A stretch of 12,629 nucleotides of DNA from Thermohalobaculum sp035527255 (lineage in GTDB: Bacteria > Pseudomonadota > Alphaproteobacteria > Rhodobacterales > Rhodobacteraceae). Of the stretch, positions 1 through 6,683 are shown in pieces; the first letter of the stretch is position 1, and each line of letters starts with the position of its first letter. Location: the NCBI GenBank assembly GCA_035527255.1, contig DATLAW010000334.1, positions 1 to 12,629 of the forward strand. Direction: 5' to 3'. Made by a program: the position numbers and the translations under genes. The notes under the pieces are model-generated. The model was not told the origin of the DNA. It was given only the letters and a program-made list of their open reading frames with translations, and did no database searches.

Positions 1-46
1 CATCAAGCACCCGACCCCGAAGATCGGCTGAGAAGGCTGCGCTCAT
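1..46 (-). CDS. IS630-family transposase, N-terminal fragment
   Basis: Only 15 residues are visible, MSAAFSADLRGRVLD, starting at an ATG at 46-44 and continuing past the left edge. This matches the N-terminus common in IS630-family transposases (a short polar leader, then DLR-x-RV), which begins a helix-turn-helix DNA-binding region. An AAGGGG Shine-Dalgarno-like stretch lies about 6 bases before the ATG. The catalytic DDE domain is outside the window, so intactness cannot be judged. The call rests on the short N-terminal match together with the terminal sequence and the CTAG junction. Confidence 0.65.
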   Translation of the reverse strand, partial: MSAAFSADLRGRVLD

Positions 47-139
47 CCTCTGCCCCTTTGTTGTTTGGGGCGAAGAATCGCATCTCAACCGACAAAAAGG
101 AATCCCTTCAATGATTCAGCGTTCACGGATCACGCTCTA
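1..139 (-). mobile_element. End of an IS630-family insertion sequence, running off the left edge
   Basis: The right boundary lies in CTAG at 137-140; IS630-family elements typically insert at TA, often within CTAG. Reading on the minus strand from that TA, the element begins GAGCGTGATCC, resembling the terminal repeats of IS630-type elements in alphaproteobacteria, followed by about 90 non-coding bases and a transposase start. The protease reading frame at 140-560 crosses this point and stops a few codons inside the element, as expected for an insertion. The other end and the second copy of the TA target are outside the window, so the boundary is inferred from one side only. Confidence 0.75.
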
Positions 140-560
140 GATTGGCGAACGTACCGTCTTTCTTTATCCCGACCCTGACATTCAGTCCAAGCGGGAAACC
201 GAGATAAGCTACAATTCCGCCGAGCAGTACACCTTGAATCAATTGCGAGTAGTCAAACCCTTGTCCTGAGAAAAATTTATGAAACCGATCTTCGCCGATA
301 ATCATTGCAACATCTGTTCCAATATTACAGCGGATAACTCGATTGCACCTGCTCATAATCCAAGTATCGTTGAATTGAAACGCGAAATTATCGCCATCAT
401 GTAGCCCGGAAACAACGTGATCTGCGGTTACGAGAAAATGTTTCTGTCCGTACCGTATAAAGAATGCAGTCCCTACGCCCTGACGAAATTTTATACGAAG
501 GCAACTCATCAGACAACGTTGATCTGGCAGAAAATCAGAGAATGCTTCTACGTTGCTCAT
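123..560 (-). pseudogene. Trypsin-like serine protease gene truncated by the IS630 insertion
   Basis: The 145-residue product begins like a trypsin-fold peptidase: GTAFFI at residues 30-35, then LVTADHVV with the presumed catalytic His48, and TDVAMI with the presumed Asp83. A YLGFPLGLN segment follows, after which family members normally carry a Gly-x-Ser-Gly-Gly-Pro motif with the catalytic serine. That motif is absent: the frame meets CTAG at 137-140 and the last codons (ERDP, then TGA) come from the insertion sequence. There is no signal peptide. The gene starts 10 bases after the ettA stop with no clear Shine-Dalgarno. GC is about 43% by hand count over 241-480, against about 63% over 661-780 in ettA, so it was probably acquired before being disrupted. 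A non-protease function of the remnant is unlikely. Confidence 0.7.
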
Positions 561-570
561 TGTTTGGCGG

Positions 571-2226
571 CTACCGCGTAAACTTCTTATACTTTATCCG
601 CTTTGGCTGCACCGCGTCTGGCCCCAGCCTTCTGATCTTGTCCTGCTCGTAGTCGTCGAAGTTGCCCTCGAACCACTCGACATGGCTGTCGCCCTCGAAG
701 GCCAGCATGTGGGTGCAGATGCGGTCGAGGAAGAAGCGGTCGTGGCTGATGACCACGGCGCAGCCGGCGAAGTTTACCAGGGCGTCTTCCAGGGCCCGCA
801 GCGTCTCGACGTCGAGGTCATTGGTGGGCTCGTCGAGCAGCAGCACGTTGCCGCCTGAGCGCAGCAATTTCGCCAGATGTACCCGATTGCGCTCGCCACC
901 CGAGAGAAGCCCGACCTTCTTTTGCTGGTCGCCGCCCTTGAAGTTGAAGGCGCCGCAATAGGCCCGGCTCGGCATTTCAGCATCCCCAAGCGGGATCACG
1001 TCGAGGCCGTCGGAGATTTCCTCCCACACGGTCTTCTTGCCGTCGAGATGGTCGCGCGACTGGTCAACATAGCCGAGCTTGACCGTGTCGCCAAAGGTGA
1101 TGGCTCCGGCGTCGGGCGCCTCCTGGCCGGTCAGCATGCGGAACAGCGTGGTCTTGCCCGCACCATTCGGGCCGATCACGCCGACAATGCCGCCCGGCGG
1201 CAGCGAGAAGGTAAGGTCGTCGACCAGCAGGTTATCGCCGTAGGCCTTCGACAGATGCTCGACCTCGATCACCTGGTTACCGAGGCGCGGGCCGTGCGGG
1301 ATGATGATCTGGGCCCGGCCCATCCGCTCACGCTCGGACTGGTTCGCCAGGTCGTTATACGACGAGATACGGGCCTTCGATTTGGCCTGGCGGGCGCGGG
1401 GCGACTGGCGGATCCACTCGAGCTCACGCGCCAGGGTGCGCTGGCGCGATTTGTCCTCGCGGGATTCCTGCTCGAGCCGCTTGGCCTTCTGCTCGAGCCA
1501 GCTTGAATAATTGCCCTCCCACGGCACGCCGCGGCCGCGGTCCAGCTCGAGGATCCAACTGGTGATCTCGTCGAGGAAATAGCGGTCATGGGTGATGATC
1601 AGCACGGTGCCGGGGTATTCGATCAGGTGCTTTTGCAGCCACTGGATGGTTTCGGCGTCGAGATGGTTGGTCGGCTCGTCGAGCAGCAGCATCTCGGGGG
1701 CTTCGAGCAGCAGCTTGCACAGCGCCACCCGGCGTTTCTCGCCGCCGGATAGGGTTTTGACCTCAGAGGCGTCGGGCGGGCAGCGCAGTGCCTCCATGGC
1801 GATATCGACCTGGGCGTCGAGGTCCCACAGGTTTTCGGTGTCGATCTCGTCCTGGAGGCGGGACATCTCGTTGGCGGTCTCGTCGGTGTAGTTCATCGCG
1901 ATTTCGTTGTAGCGGTCGAGCTTGGCCTGCTTGACAGCGACCCCCTCCATCACGTTGCCGCGCACATCCTTGGTCTCGTCGAGCTGGGGTTCCTGCGACA
2001 GGTAGCCGACGCGGGCGCCCTCGGCGGCCCAAGCCTCGCCGGTGAAGTCCTTGTCCTGGCCCGCCATGATCCGCATCAGGGTCGACTTGCCCGAGCCGTT
2101 GATCCCGACGACGCCGATCTTGACGCCGGGCAGAAAGCTGAGGCGGATGTTCTCGAACACCTTCTTGCCGCCGCCATAGGTCTTGGCGACCCCATCCATG
2201 TGATAGACGTATTGATAGGATGCCAT
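571..2226 (-). CDS. ettA: Energy-dependent translational throttle protein EttA (ABC-F ATPase)
   Basis: This is a soluble ABC-F protein with two ATP-binding domains and no membrane segments. In the characterised E. coli EttA, the protein binds the ribosomal E site and gates entry into elongation according to ATP/ADP level. Domain 1 shows Walker A GINGSGKST at residues 41-49, the inserted arm at about 95-135, the LSGGE signature at 159-163 and the Walker B LLLDEPTNHLD. The charged inter-domain linker, which contacts P-site tRNA in EttA, lies near residues 240-310. Domain 2 has GPNGAGKTT near residue 350, then LSGGERNR and LLLDEPTNDLD. The length of 551 residues is close to the 555 of E. coli EttA, and the C-terminus ends in a basic KYKKFTR. 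The ATG at 2226 has an AGACAGG stretch upstream. It lies 97 bases downstream of pcs on the same strand. Confidence 0.96.
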   Translation of the reverse strand: MASYQYVYHMDGVAKTYGGGKKVFENIRLSFLPGVKIGVVGINGSGKSTLMRIMAGQDKDFTGEAWAAEGARVGYLSQEPQLDETKDVRGNVMEGVAVKQAKLDRYNEIAMNYTDETANEMSRLQDEIDTENLWDLDAQVDIAMEALRCPPDASEVKTLSGGEKRRVALCKLLLEAPEMLLLDEPTNHLDAETIQWLQKHLIEYPGTVLIITHDRYFLDEITSWILELDRGRGVPWEGNYSSWLEQKAKRLEQESREDKSRQRTLARELEWIRQSPRARQAKSKARISSYNDLANQSERERMGRAQIIIPHGPRLGNQVIEVEHLSKAYGDNLLVDDLTFSLPPGGIVGVIGPNGAGKTTLFRMLTGQEAPDAGAITFGDTVKLGYVDQSRDHLDGKKTVWEEISDGLDVIPLGDAEMPSRAYCGAFNFKGGDQQKKVGLLSGGERNRVHLAKLLRSGGNVLLLDEPTNDLDVETLRALEDALVNFAGCAVVISHDRFFLDRICTHMLAFEGDSHVEWFEGNFDDYEQDKIRRLGPDAVQPKRIKYKKFTR

Positions 2227-2323
2227 GTTGGGTGCCTGTCTTTCGCGGTGCGGGTTATTCGGTTGGGGCGTGCTTTAGCGGCTCAGGCAGGGCCGTGCAA
2301 TGTCGGGCGCGAAGGGGGGCGCG

Positions 2324-3109
2324 TTATTCCGCGTCTGCTTCTGCTTCTCGCTCCGCCTCGGGCTTCAGCGAGCGCCAGATCGACAAGGTGGCGAAATACA
2401 CTGAGGCCGCGACCCACAGCCAGAAGATCAGCGGCGATGCTTCGCGGGCCTTGAAGTCATCGGGGTGGATCAGCACCAGGCGGAACGAGGTTGCCGCCCA
2501 CAGCACCGTCATCGGGACCGTCACCTTGCGCCAGTCGCGGACCCGGAACGGATGGACGTATTTCCATGGCACGAAGGTCAGCACGCAGCAGATGGCAATT
2601 ACCGTAAGATTGAACCAGGGACCGGTTTGCAAGACATGGAAATACAGCACGACTAAATTCCACAGCGCCGGGAAGCCGACGAAATAATAGTCGTGCGACT
2701 TCATGCCCATATTGGCGAAGGTGTAGCACGACACCGCCATGATCGCCGCCGCCGCGACTGTCGCCCAGCCCTCGGGCACGAAGTCGAACCAGTAGATCAT
2801 CATCGCCGGGACGGCGACGTAATTGAAAAAGTCGATAACATTGTCCAGCGTGGCGCCGTCGAATTGCGGGGTCAGCTCGGTGACCTTGGCGCGGCGCGCC
2901 AGGGTGCCGTCGATACCGTCGACGAACAGAGCCAGGCCGAGCCAGATAAAAACCGCGATCTTGTCGCCGTCAAGGATCGCCACCAGCGCCAGGAAACCCA
3001 ATACGATGCCCGACGCCGTAAAGGTATGGACAGCCCAGGCGGCAGCGACTTCCTTGCGTTGACGGTCGCCCGGCTTTTGGTCCACTGCGTCATCTCCCAA
3101 GTGGCTCAC
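2324..3109 (-). CDS. pcs: Phosphatidylcholine synthase (CDP-alcohol phosphatidyltransferase family)
   Basis: The product of 261 residues is a multi-pass inner-membrane enzyme predicted to condense CDP-diacylglycerol with choline, giving phosphatidylcholine and CMP. The Pcs version of the CDP-alcohol motif is visible: DGIDG at residues 64-68, A71-R72, then twelve residues to G85, D89 and D93. The twelve-residue spacing is that of bacterial choline-type synthases rather than the eight of PgsA or PssA. About eight hydrophobic segments follow one another from residue 22 onward, and the C-terminus is acidic (AEREAEADAE). The start is a GTG at 3109, since no in-frame ATG lies upstream; a second GTG at codon 9 is an alternative. 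It is the first gene of the minus-strand pair with ettA and diverges from nadD. A G9 tract lies 24 bases before the start. Confidence 0.9.
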   Translation of the reverse strand: MSHLGDDAVDQKPGDRQRKEVAAAWAVHTFTASGIVLGFLALVAILDGDKIAVFIWLGLALFVDGIDGTLARRAKVTELTPQFDGATLDNVIDFFNYVAVPAMMIYWFDFVPEGWATVAAAAIMAVSCYTFANMGMKSHDYYFVGFPALWNLVVLYFHVLQTGPWFNLTVIAICCVLTFVPWKYVHPFRVRDWRKVTVPMTVLWAATSFRLVLIHPDDFKAREASPLIFWLWVAASVYFATLSIWRSLKPEAEREAEADAE

Positions 3110-3133
3110 CCATCCCGGTGTCCAGCCTCGATC

Positions 3134-3142
3134 GGGGGGGGG
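3134..3142. repeat. G9 homopolymer tract upstream of pcs
   Basis: Nine consecutive G residues (C9 on the coding strand of pcs) end 24 bases before the pcs GTG start. It is the longest mononucleotide run I noticed in the window. Such tracts are prone to slippage, and this one is in the 5' region of pcs, but no well-placed promoter boxes flank it, so an effect on expression is only a possibility. Confidence 0.6.
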
Positions 3143-3247
3143 TCAACTGTATCCTGCGGATGGTACAAAGGGGAAGGGGTGGCTGATCGGTTATGAAATA
3201 TTTGTGAGGGCCGGCGAGTTTGCCAGCCGATCCGGCGGTCATCCGCA

Positions 3248-3277
3248 TTGACACACCCGCCCGTCACCCGCCGTATA
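3248..3277 (+). promoter_or_regulatory. Candidate sigma-70-type promoter for nadD
   Basis: A perfect TTGACA is at 3248-3253, followed 18 bases later by CGTATA at 3272-3277 (or TATAGG at 3274-3279 with a long 20-base spacer). The -35 box is ideal, as often in alphaproteobacteria where the -10 is loose. The start site would fall near 3285, giving a short leader to the TTG start at 3306. No activator site is evident. Confidence 0.4.
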
Positions 3278-3305
3278 GGGGCTGCGGCCAGATCCGGAGA
3301 CACAA

Positions 3306-3905
3306 TTGTTCCATCGCGGACCCATCGCCACGCCCGGCCAGCGCATCGGCCTGCTCGGTGGGTCGTTCGATCCGCCGCATCCGGGGCATGTGCATATTAC
3401 CCGATGGGCGCTCAAGACGCTCGGCCTCGACCGGGTCTGGTGGCTGGTGTCCCCCGGCAATCCGTTGAAGCCGCGCGGTCCGGCCGAGATCGAGCGCCGT
3501 CTGGCCGCCTGCCGGGCGCTGATCGACCATCCGAGAGTTACCGTCACCGATATCGAGCGCCACCTCGCCACCCGCTATACCGCCGACACACTGGCCCGGC
3601 TGAGCTTGCACTATCCCGGCGTGCGTTTTGTCTGGCTGATGGGGTCGGACAATCTGGCGGGGTTTCACCACTGGCAGCGCTGGGACTGGATCATGAAGAA
3701 TTACCCCATCGCCGTGCTGGCCCGGCCGGGGAGGCAGGTGAAGGCGGGCCTCTCCCCCGCCGCGCGGCGCTTCGCGGCCAGGCGCTTGCCGCAGAGTGCC
3801 GCCGCCCTGCTGGGTCGCGGGGATGCGCCGCGCTGGACCCTGTTGACCGGGCCGATGTCGCCGGACAACTCCACCGCCATCCGCGCGCGCGGGGAGTGGC
3901 CGTAA
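3306..3905 (+). CDS. nadD: Nicotinate-nucleotide adenylyltransferase
   Basis: This cytoplasmic enzyme transfers AMP from ATP to nicotinate mononucleotide, making deamido-NAD in NAD biosynthesis. The nucleotidyltransferase signature GGSFDPPHPGH is at residues 18-28 with the HxGH core at 25-28. WLMGSDNL follows in the middle of the protein, and the C-terminal NSTAIR matches the ATP-binding (S/T)-x-x-R motif of the family. The length of 199 residues is normal, although the protein ends only five residues after NSTAIR. The start is a TTG at 3306, because no ATG occurs before the catalytic motif, and GGAG at 3296-3299 sits 6 bases upstream. In many proteobacteria nadD is followed by rsfS and rlmH; here a PBP4-type gene follows after 119 bases. 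Confidence 0.94.
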   Translation: MFHRGPIATPGQRIGLLGGSFDPPHPGHVHITRWALKTLGLDRVWWLVSPGNPLKPRGPAEIERRLAACRALIDHPRVTVTDIERHLATRYTADTLARLSLHYPGVRFVWLMGSDNLAGFHHWQRWDWIMKNYPIAVLARPGRQVKAGLSPAARRFAARRLPQSAAALLGRGDAPRWTLLTGPMSPDNSTAIRARGEWP

Positions 3906-4024
3906 TCAGGTTGTCCAGGCCGGTTTGCTAACGATGTTGCGGTCGTCGCTCATTTCTGCGATTCTGGGGGCGACGCAGATCACGGGGTTAACCCGGGCGC
4001 GTAACTGGGGCTGGGCAGGCTGAC

Positions 4025-5539
4025 ATGCGACTGACACGACGCGGTGCGATCACTGCATTATCCGCCGCGCTGGCAGCGGCGCTTTATGGTGGCCAGGCTT
4101 TGGCGTGGACCGGCAATGCGCCGATCCCGGTGCCCCGACCGGATCCGGCCGTGCATGTCGCGGCGGAGCTGGCGCCATCGCATAACCATTCCGGAACCTC
4201 GGGTTGGCTGGTGATCGATCTCGATACCGGCGAGGTCATTGACCAGAGCCAGGCCGATGTCGCGTTCGCTCCGGCCTCGGTGGCGAAGCTGCCGACCACC
4301 CTCTATGCCCTCGACCGGCTTGGTCCGGAGCATCGCTTCGAGACCCAGGTGGCGATCGCCGGGCAGGTTCGGGGCGAAACGCTGGAGGGTGACTTGATCC
4401 TGATCGGCGGCGGCGATCCGGAGCTCGACACCGACGCATTGCTGCCGCTGGTGACCCAGTGCAAGGAACGTGGATTCCGTCATGTCACCGGGCATTTCCT
4501 GGTCGATGGGACCGTGGCCCCCCAGCTGGCGGCGATTGACGACGGCCAGCCGGTGGACGCTGCATATAATCCATCGGTCTCCGGGTTGAACCTGAACTTC
4601 AACCGGGTTCGGCTGAAATGGGACGCCCGGGGTCAGACCCGGGAAATGCGGGTCTCGGCAAAAGCCGAACGCCTCGACCCCGATGTCGCCGGTGTAAGAG
4701 TGGTTTTGGCGAGCCTTCCGGGGGCGCCGATGTTCAGCCATGCCGTTGAGGGCCGCGCCGAGATCTGGCGCATGAACCAGAGCGGCTTTCGTGGCGAGGG
4801 CGCCCGCTGGCTGCCGGTGCGTCAGCCCGAGCTTTATAGTGGCGAAGTGTTCAAGTCCCTGGCCGAGACCTACGGCATTGCGCTGGACCCGGCGCATCTG
4901 GGGCAGGCGCCTGAAGGGGCGAAGGTCATTGCCCGGCACCAGAGCCGCCCGCTGCAACCGATGCTGAGATCGATGCTGCGCTATTCCACCAACCTGACCG
5001 CCGAGATGGTCGGCCTTGCCGCCGGTCGGGCAGGGGGGGCGCAACCGGCGACACTCGCCGCCTCGGCGGCGGTAATGAACGCCTGGGCCGCCGAGGTGGC
5101 GGGCTTTCCCCCCGGCGATCCCGGTTTCCAGCTGACCAACCATTCGGGCTTGACCGCCGACTCGCGGGTCTCGCCGCGCCGTATGGTCGATTTGCTGGCA
5201 GCGATTGCCAAGCGCCAACCGGCGACCAGCGAGGGGACGTCGCGCCTGCCGGGCGGCATCACCGACCTGCTCAGGGATTACAATGTGGCGGTCAAAAAAG
5301 TCAAACTCGACTATGCCAATCTTGACATCGCCGCCAAGACCGGAACGATGGATTATGTGCGCGGATTGGCTGGCTACATTGCCACACCATCGGGGCGACG
5401 GCTGGTCTTCGCGATCTTCTCAAACGACCTCGACCGTCGCGAACCGGGGATGCAGCGGATCAATAAGCGCTGGATGGCCCGGGCGCGGGAATTCGAGCGT
5501 AGATTGATCCGCGATTGGGTGCTGGCGCTGGAGGGATGA
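4025..5539 (+). CDS. dacB: D-alanyl-D-alanine carboxypeptidase/endopeptidase, PBP4 type (peptidase family S13)
   Basis: The 504-residue exported penicillin-binding protein is predicted to trim D-Ala from peptidoglycan stem peptides and cut D-Ala-DAP cross-links in the periplasm. All three active-site motifs are present: S85-V-A-K88, S321-T-N323 and K438-T-G440. The long insertion between the SxxK and SxN motifs is the mark of family S13. The N-terminus carries a signal peptide (LTRRG, a hydrophobic stretch, then ALA at 25-27 before WTG); the paired arginines leave Tat export possible. The length slightly exceeds the 477 residues of E. coli DacB. The ATG at 4025 has only a weak GCAGG upstream. 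It may be read with nadD, since I see no terminator in the 119-base gap. Confidence 0.92.
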   Translation: MRLTRRGAITALSAALAAALYGGQALAWTGNAPIPVPRPDPAVHVAAELAPSHNHSGTSGWLVIDLDTGEVIDQSQADVAFAPASVAKLPTTLYALDRLGPEHRFETQVAIAGQVRGETLEGDLILIGGGDPELDTDALLPLVTQCKERGFRHVTGHFLVDGTVAPQLAAIDDGQPVDAAYNPSVSGLNLNFNRVRLKWDARGQTREMRVSAKAERLDPDVAGVRVVLASLPGAPMFSHAVEGRAEIWRMNQSGFRGEGARWLPVRQPELYSGEVFKSLAETYGIALDPAHLGQAPEGAKVIARHQSRPLQPMLRSMLRYSTNLTAEMVGLAAGRAGGAQPATLAASAAVMNAWAAEVAGFPPGDPGFQLTNHSGLTADSRVSPRRMVDLLAAIAKRQPATSEGTSRLPGGITDLLRDYNVAVKKVKLDYANLDIAAKTGTMDYVRGLAGYIATPSGRRLVFAIFSNDLDRREPGMQRINKRWMARAREFERRLIRDWVLALEG

Positions 5540-5741
5540 GGCGGGGCGCATGGTTGACCTCGCGGTGCGTGGCCCAGAGGGAACTGGTGGGGGATTATCT
5601 GCCGAGCTTGCCGGAAGGGTAGCTGCGTGGGAGTCGATACCGGTCGGTGGGAACGGGTGTGAAAAAGGGCGTATCAAGGCTGCCAGGTCTGTTAATATAT
5701 CGGTTTTAAATGATTATAAAAAATGGGGTTGAGTTTATCGC

Positions 5742-5812
5742 CGTAGGGTGCGTGCTCGCACGCACCATTGTTCGGCAACGAGAGAGCGGTGCGTGCGAGC
5801 ACGCACCCTACG
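5742..5812. repeat. REPIN-like element: two GTAG-headed REP hairpins in inverted orientation
   Basis: Positions 5742-5766 and 5788-5812 form a perfect 25-bp inverted repeat around a 21-base loop. Each arm is itself a hairpin: GGTGCGTG, a four-base loop, then CACGCACC (5747-5766 and 5788-5807). The GTAG tetranucleotide sits at the outer edge of both arms (5743-5746, and its complement at 5808-5811). A conserved GTAG head followed by a small palindrome, in inverted pairs, is the architecture of REP/REPIN elements mobilised by RAYT (TnpA-REP) transposases. No T-run follows, so it is not a typical terminator. No RAYT gene lies in the window, and copy number elsewhere cannot be seen. Confidence 0.75.
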
Positions 5813-6048
5813 CTCGCTGCGCCAATCTTTTAGGCGAGCGAGCATGTTTTCTACCCGGTGGCAATTGCGATCGAGCGTCGGGTCATCGGGCAAATGGACG
5901 GGCGACTGTGCGGGACACTACTGCCATTGGCGATCAAAGCACAACGGAGGGCCGCGCCCTTCCTCGGGTGGGCGCATACGGCCTTTGTGCGGGTCACTTT
6001 ATGGTCGCGGCACCTTGTAACCTGTGAGCTTTGCGCAGGGTTGCAAAT

Positions 6049-6107
6049 GCGCCCTCCCGGGGGGAGGGAGGGCGCGGCCCGGCGGGCTTCGCCCTTGATT
6101 CCGGGCC
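6049..6107. repeat. Two adjacent GC-rich hairpins
   Basis: The first hairpin has a perfect 10-bp stem, GCGCCCTCCC at 6049-6058 with its complement at 6066-6075, around a 7-base loop. The second begins at the next base: GGCCCGG at 6076-6082 pairs with CCGGGCC at 6101-6107, and encloses an inner GGGC-TTC-GCCC hairpin (6084-6094). Neither is followed by a T-run. They may form a repeat element or an mRNA structure upstream of the VOC gene; function is unknown. Confidence 0.5.
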
Positions 6108-6211
6108 AGGGGCGTGGATGGTGAGGTTGGTGAAGGGGCTCACCCCGTCATCCGCACTTTTACTAGGATTATAGGTCCTGACCCTAACCTGACCGCCTTC
6201 ATGGAGACCCG

Positions 6212-6616
6212 ATGATGCCCGTCACGCTCAAACGCCTTGAACACGTCAATCTGCGCACCGCCAATCTTGACGGGATGATTGCCTGGTATGGCCGCATCCT
6301 TGGCATGCATCCCGGCCCGCGTCCGGGTTTTACCTTCCCCGGCGCCTGGCTTTATGTGGAGGACCACCCGATCATTCATCTGGTTGGGGTTGAGGTTGCT
6401 CCGGGGGCCGATGCGGGTGATCTCCGGCTTGAGCATTTTGCGATTTCGGCGAGTGGGATCAAGGATATGATTGCCCGGATCGAGGCTGAGGCGTTGCGCC
6501 ATCGGCTCAATCACGTCAAGGATTTTGGCATATTGCAGGTGAACCTCTGGGATCCCGACGGCAACCACATCCATCTCGATTTTGACGCGGCGGAAGCTGA
6601 GGGGTTGGAAATTTGA
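6212..6616 (+). CDS. VOC-superfamily (glyoxalase/bleomycin-resistance fold) protein
   Basis: The 134-residue protein has the two-module layout of the vicinal oxygen chelate fold. The first beta-alpha unit begins LEHVNLRT with His11 and continues to AWYGRILGM. His56 (IIHLVG) and His75 (LEHFAI) are further candidate metal ligands. The closing strand DPDGNHIHLDF fits the usual DPDGN-x-(I/L)-E-L pattern, but has His121 where the metal-binding Glu normally is. Members include glyoxalases, dioxygenases and antibiotic-binding proteins; the substrate cannot be told. GGAG at 6203-6206 serves either of two adjacent ATGs (6212, 6215), and the spacing of 8 bases favours the second slightly. It lies 67 bases before ygiD on the same strand. 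Confidence 0.82.
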   Translation: MMPVTLKRLEHVNLRTANLDGMIAWYGRILGMHPGPRPGFTFPGAWLYVEDHPIIHLVGVEVAPGADAGDLRLEHFAISASGIKDMIARIEAEALRHRLNHVKDFGILQVNLWDPDGNHIHLDFDAAEAEGLEI

Positions 6617-6683
6617 CCTGAGGCACCCGTCAGCTACGTTCATGCGATGAATGCCCGATGAAGCCGATGTCAGGAAACCGAGA

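Larger units (their letters stand above)
5540..6211. other. Gene-poor intergenic region with structured repeats
   Basis: This stretch of 672 bases lies between the PBP4 gene and the VOC gene. Short open frames exist (for example 5550-5732 and 5858-6124, plus strand), but their products match nothing I recognise, are rich in Arg, Gly and Ala as expected of chance frames in GC-rich DNA, and lack ribosome-binding sites. An AT-rich patch at about 5690-5730 precedes the REPIN-like element at 5742-5812. An imperfect hairpin (arms 5812-5818 and 5837-5843) is followed by ATGTTTT and could be a weak terminator. Two GC-rich hairpins occupy 6049-6107. I see no tRNA. Confidence 0.6.

Noticed and set aside
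4058..5218. Long minus-strand open frame of 386 codons opposite the PBP4 gene
   Set aside because: It lies wholly inside a gene with all three PBP active-site motifs. Its product is low-complexity and rich in Arg, Gly and Gln, as antisense frames of GC-rich genes are.
5742..5812. The 25-bp inverted repeat as a terminator for the PBP4 gene
   Set aside because: It lies about 200 bases after the stop codon, has a 21-base loop and no T-run on either side. The GTAG-headed nested hairpins fit a REP pair better.
5550..6124. Short open frames between the PBP4 and VOC genes (60, 105, 90 and 88 codons)
   Set aside because: They overlap one another in different frames, run through the REPIN-like or hairpin structures, lack ribosome-binding sites and match no recognised family.
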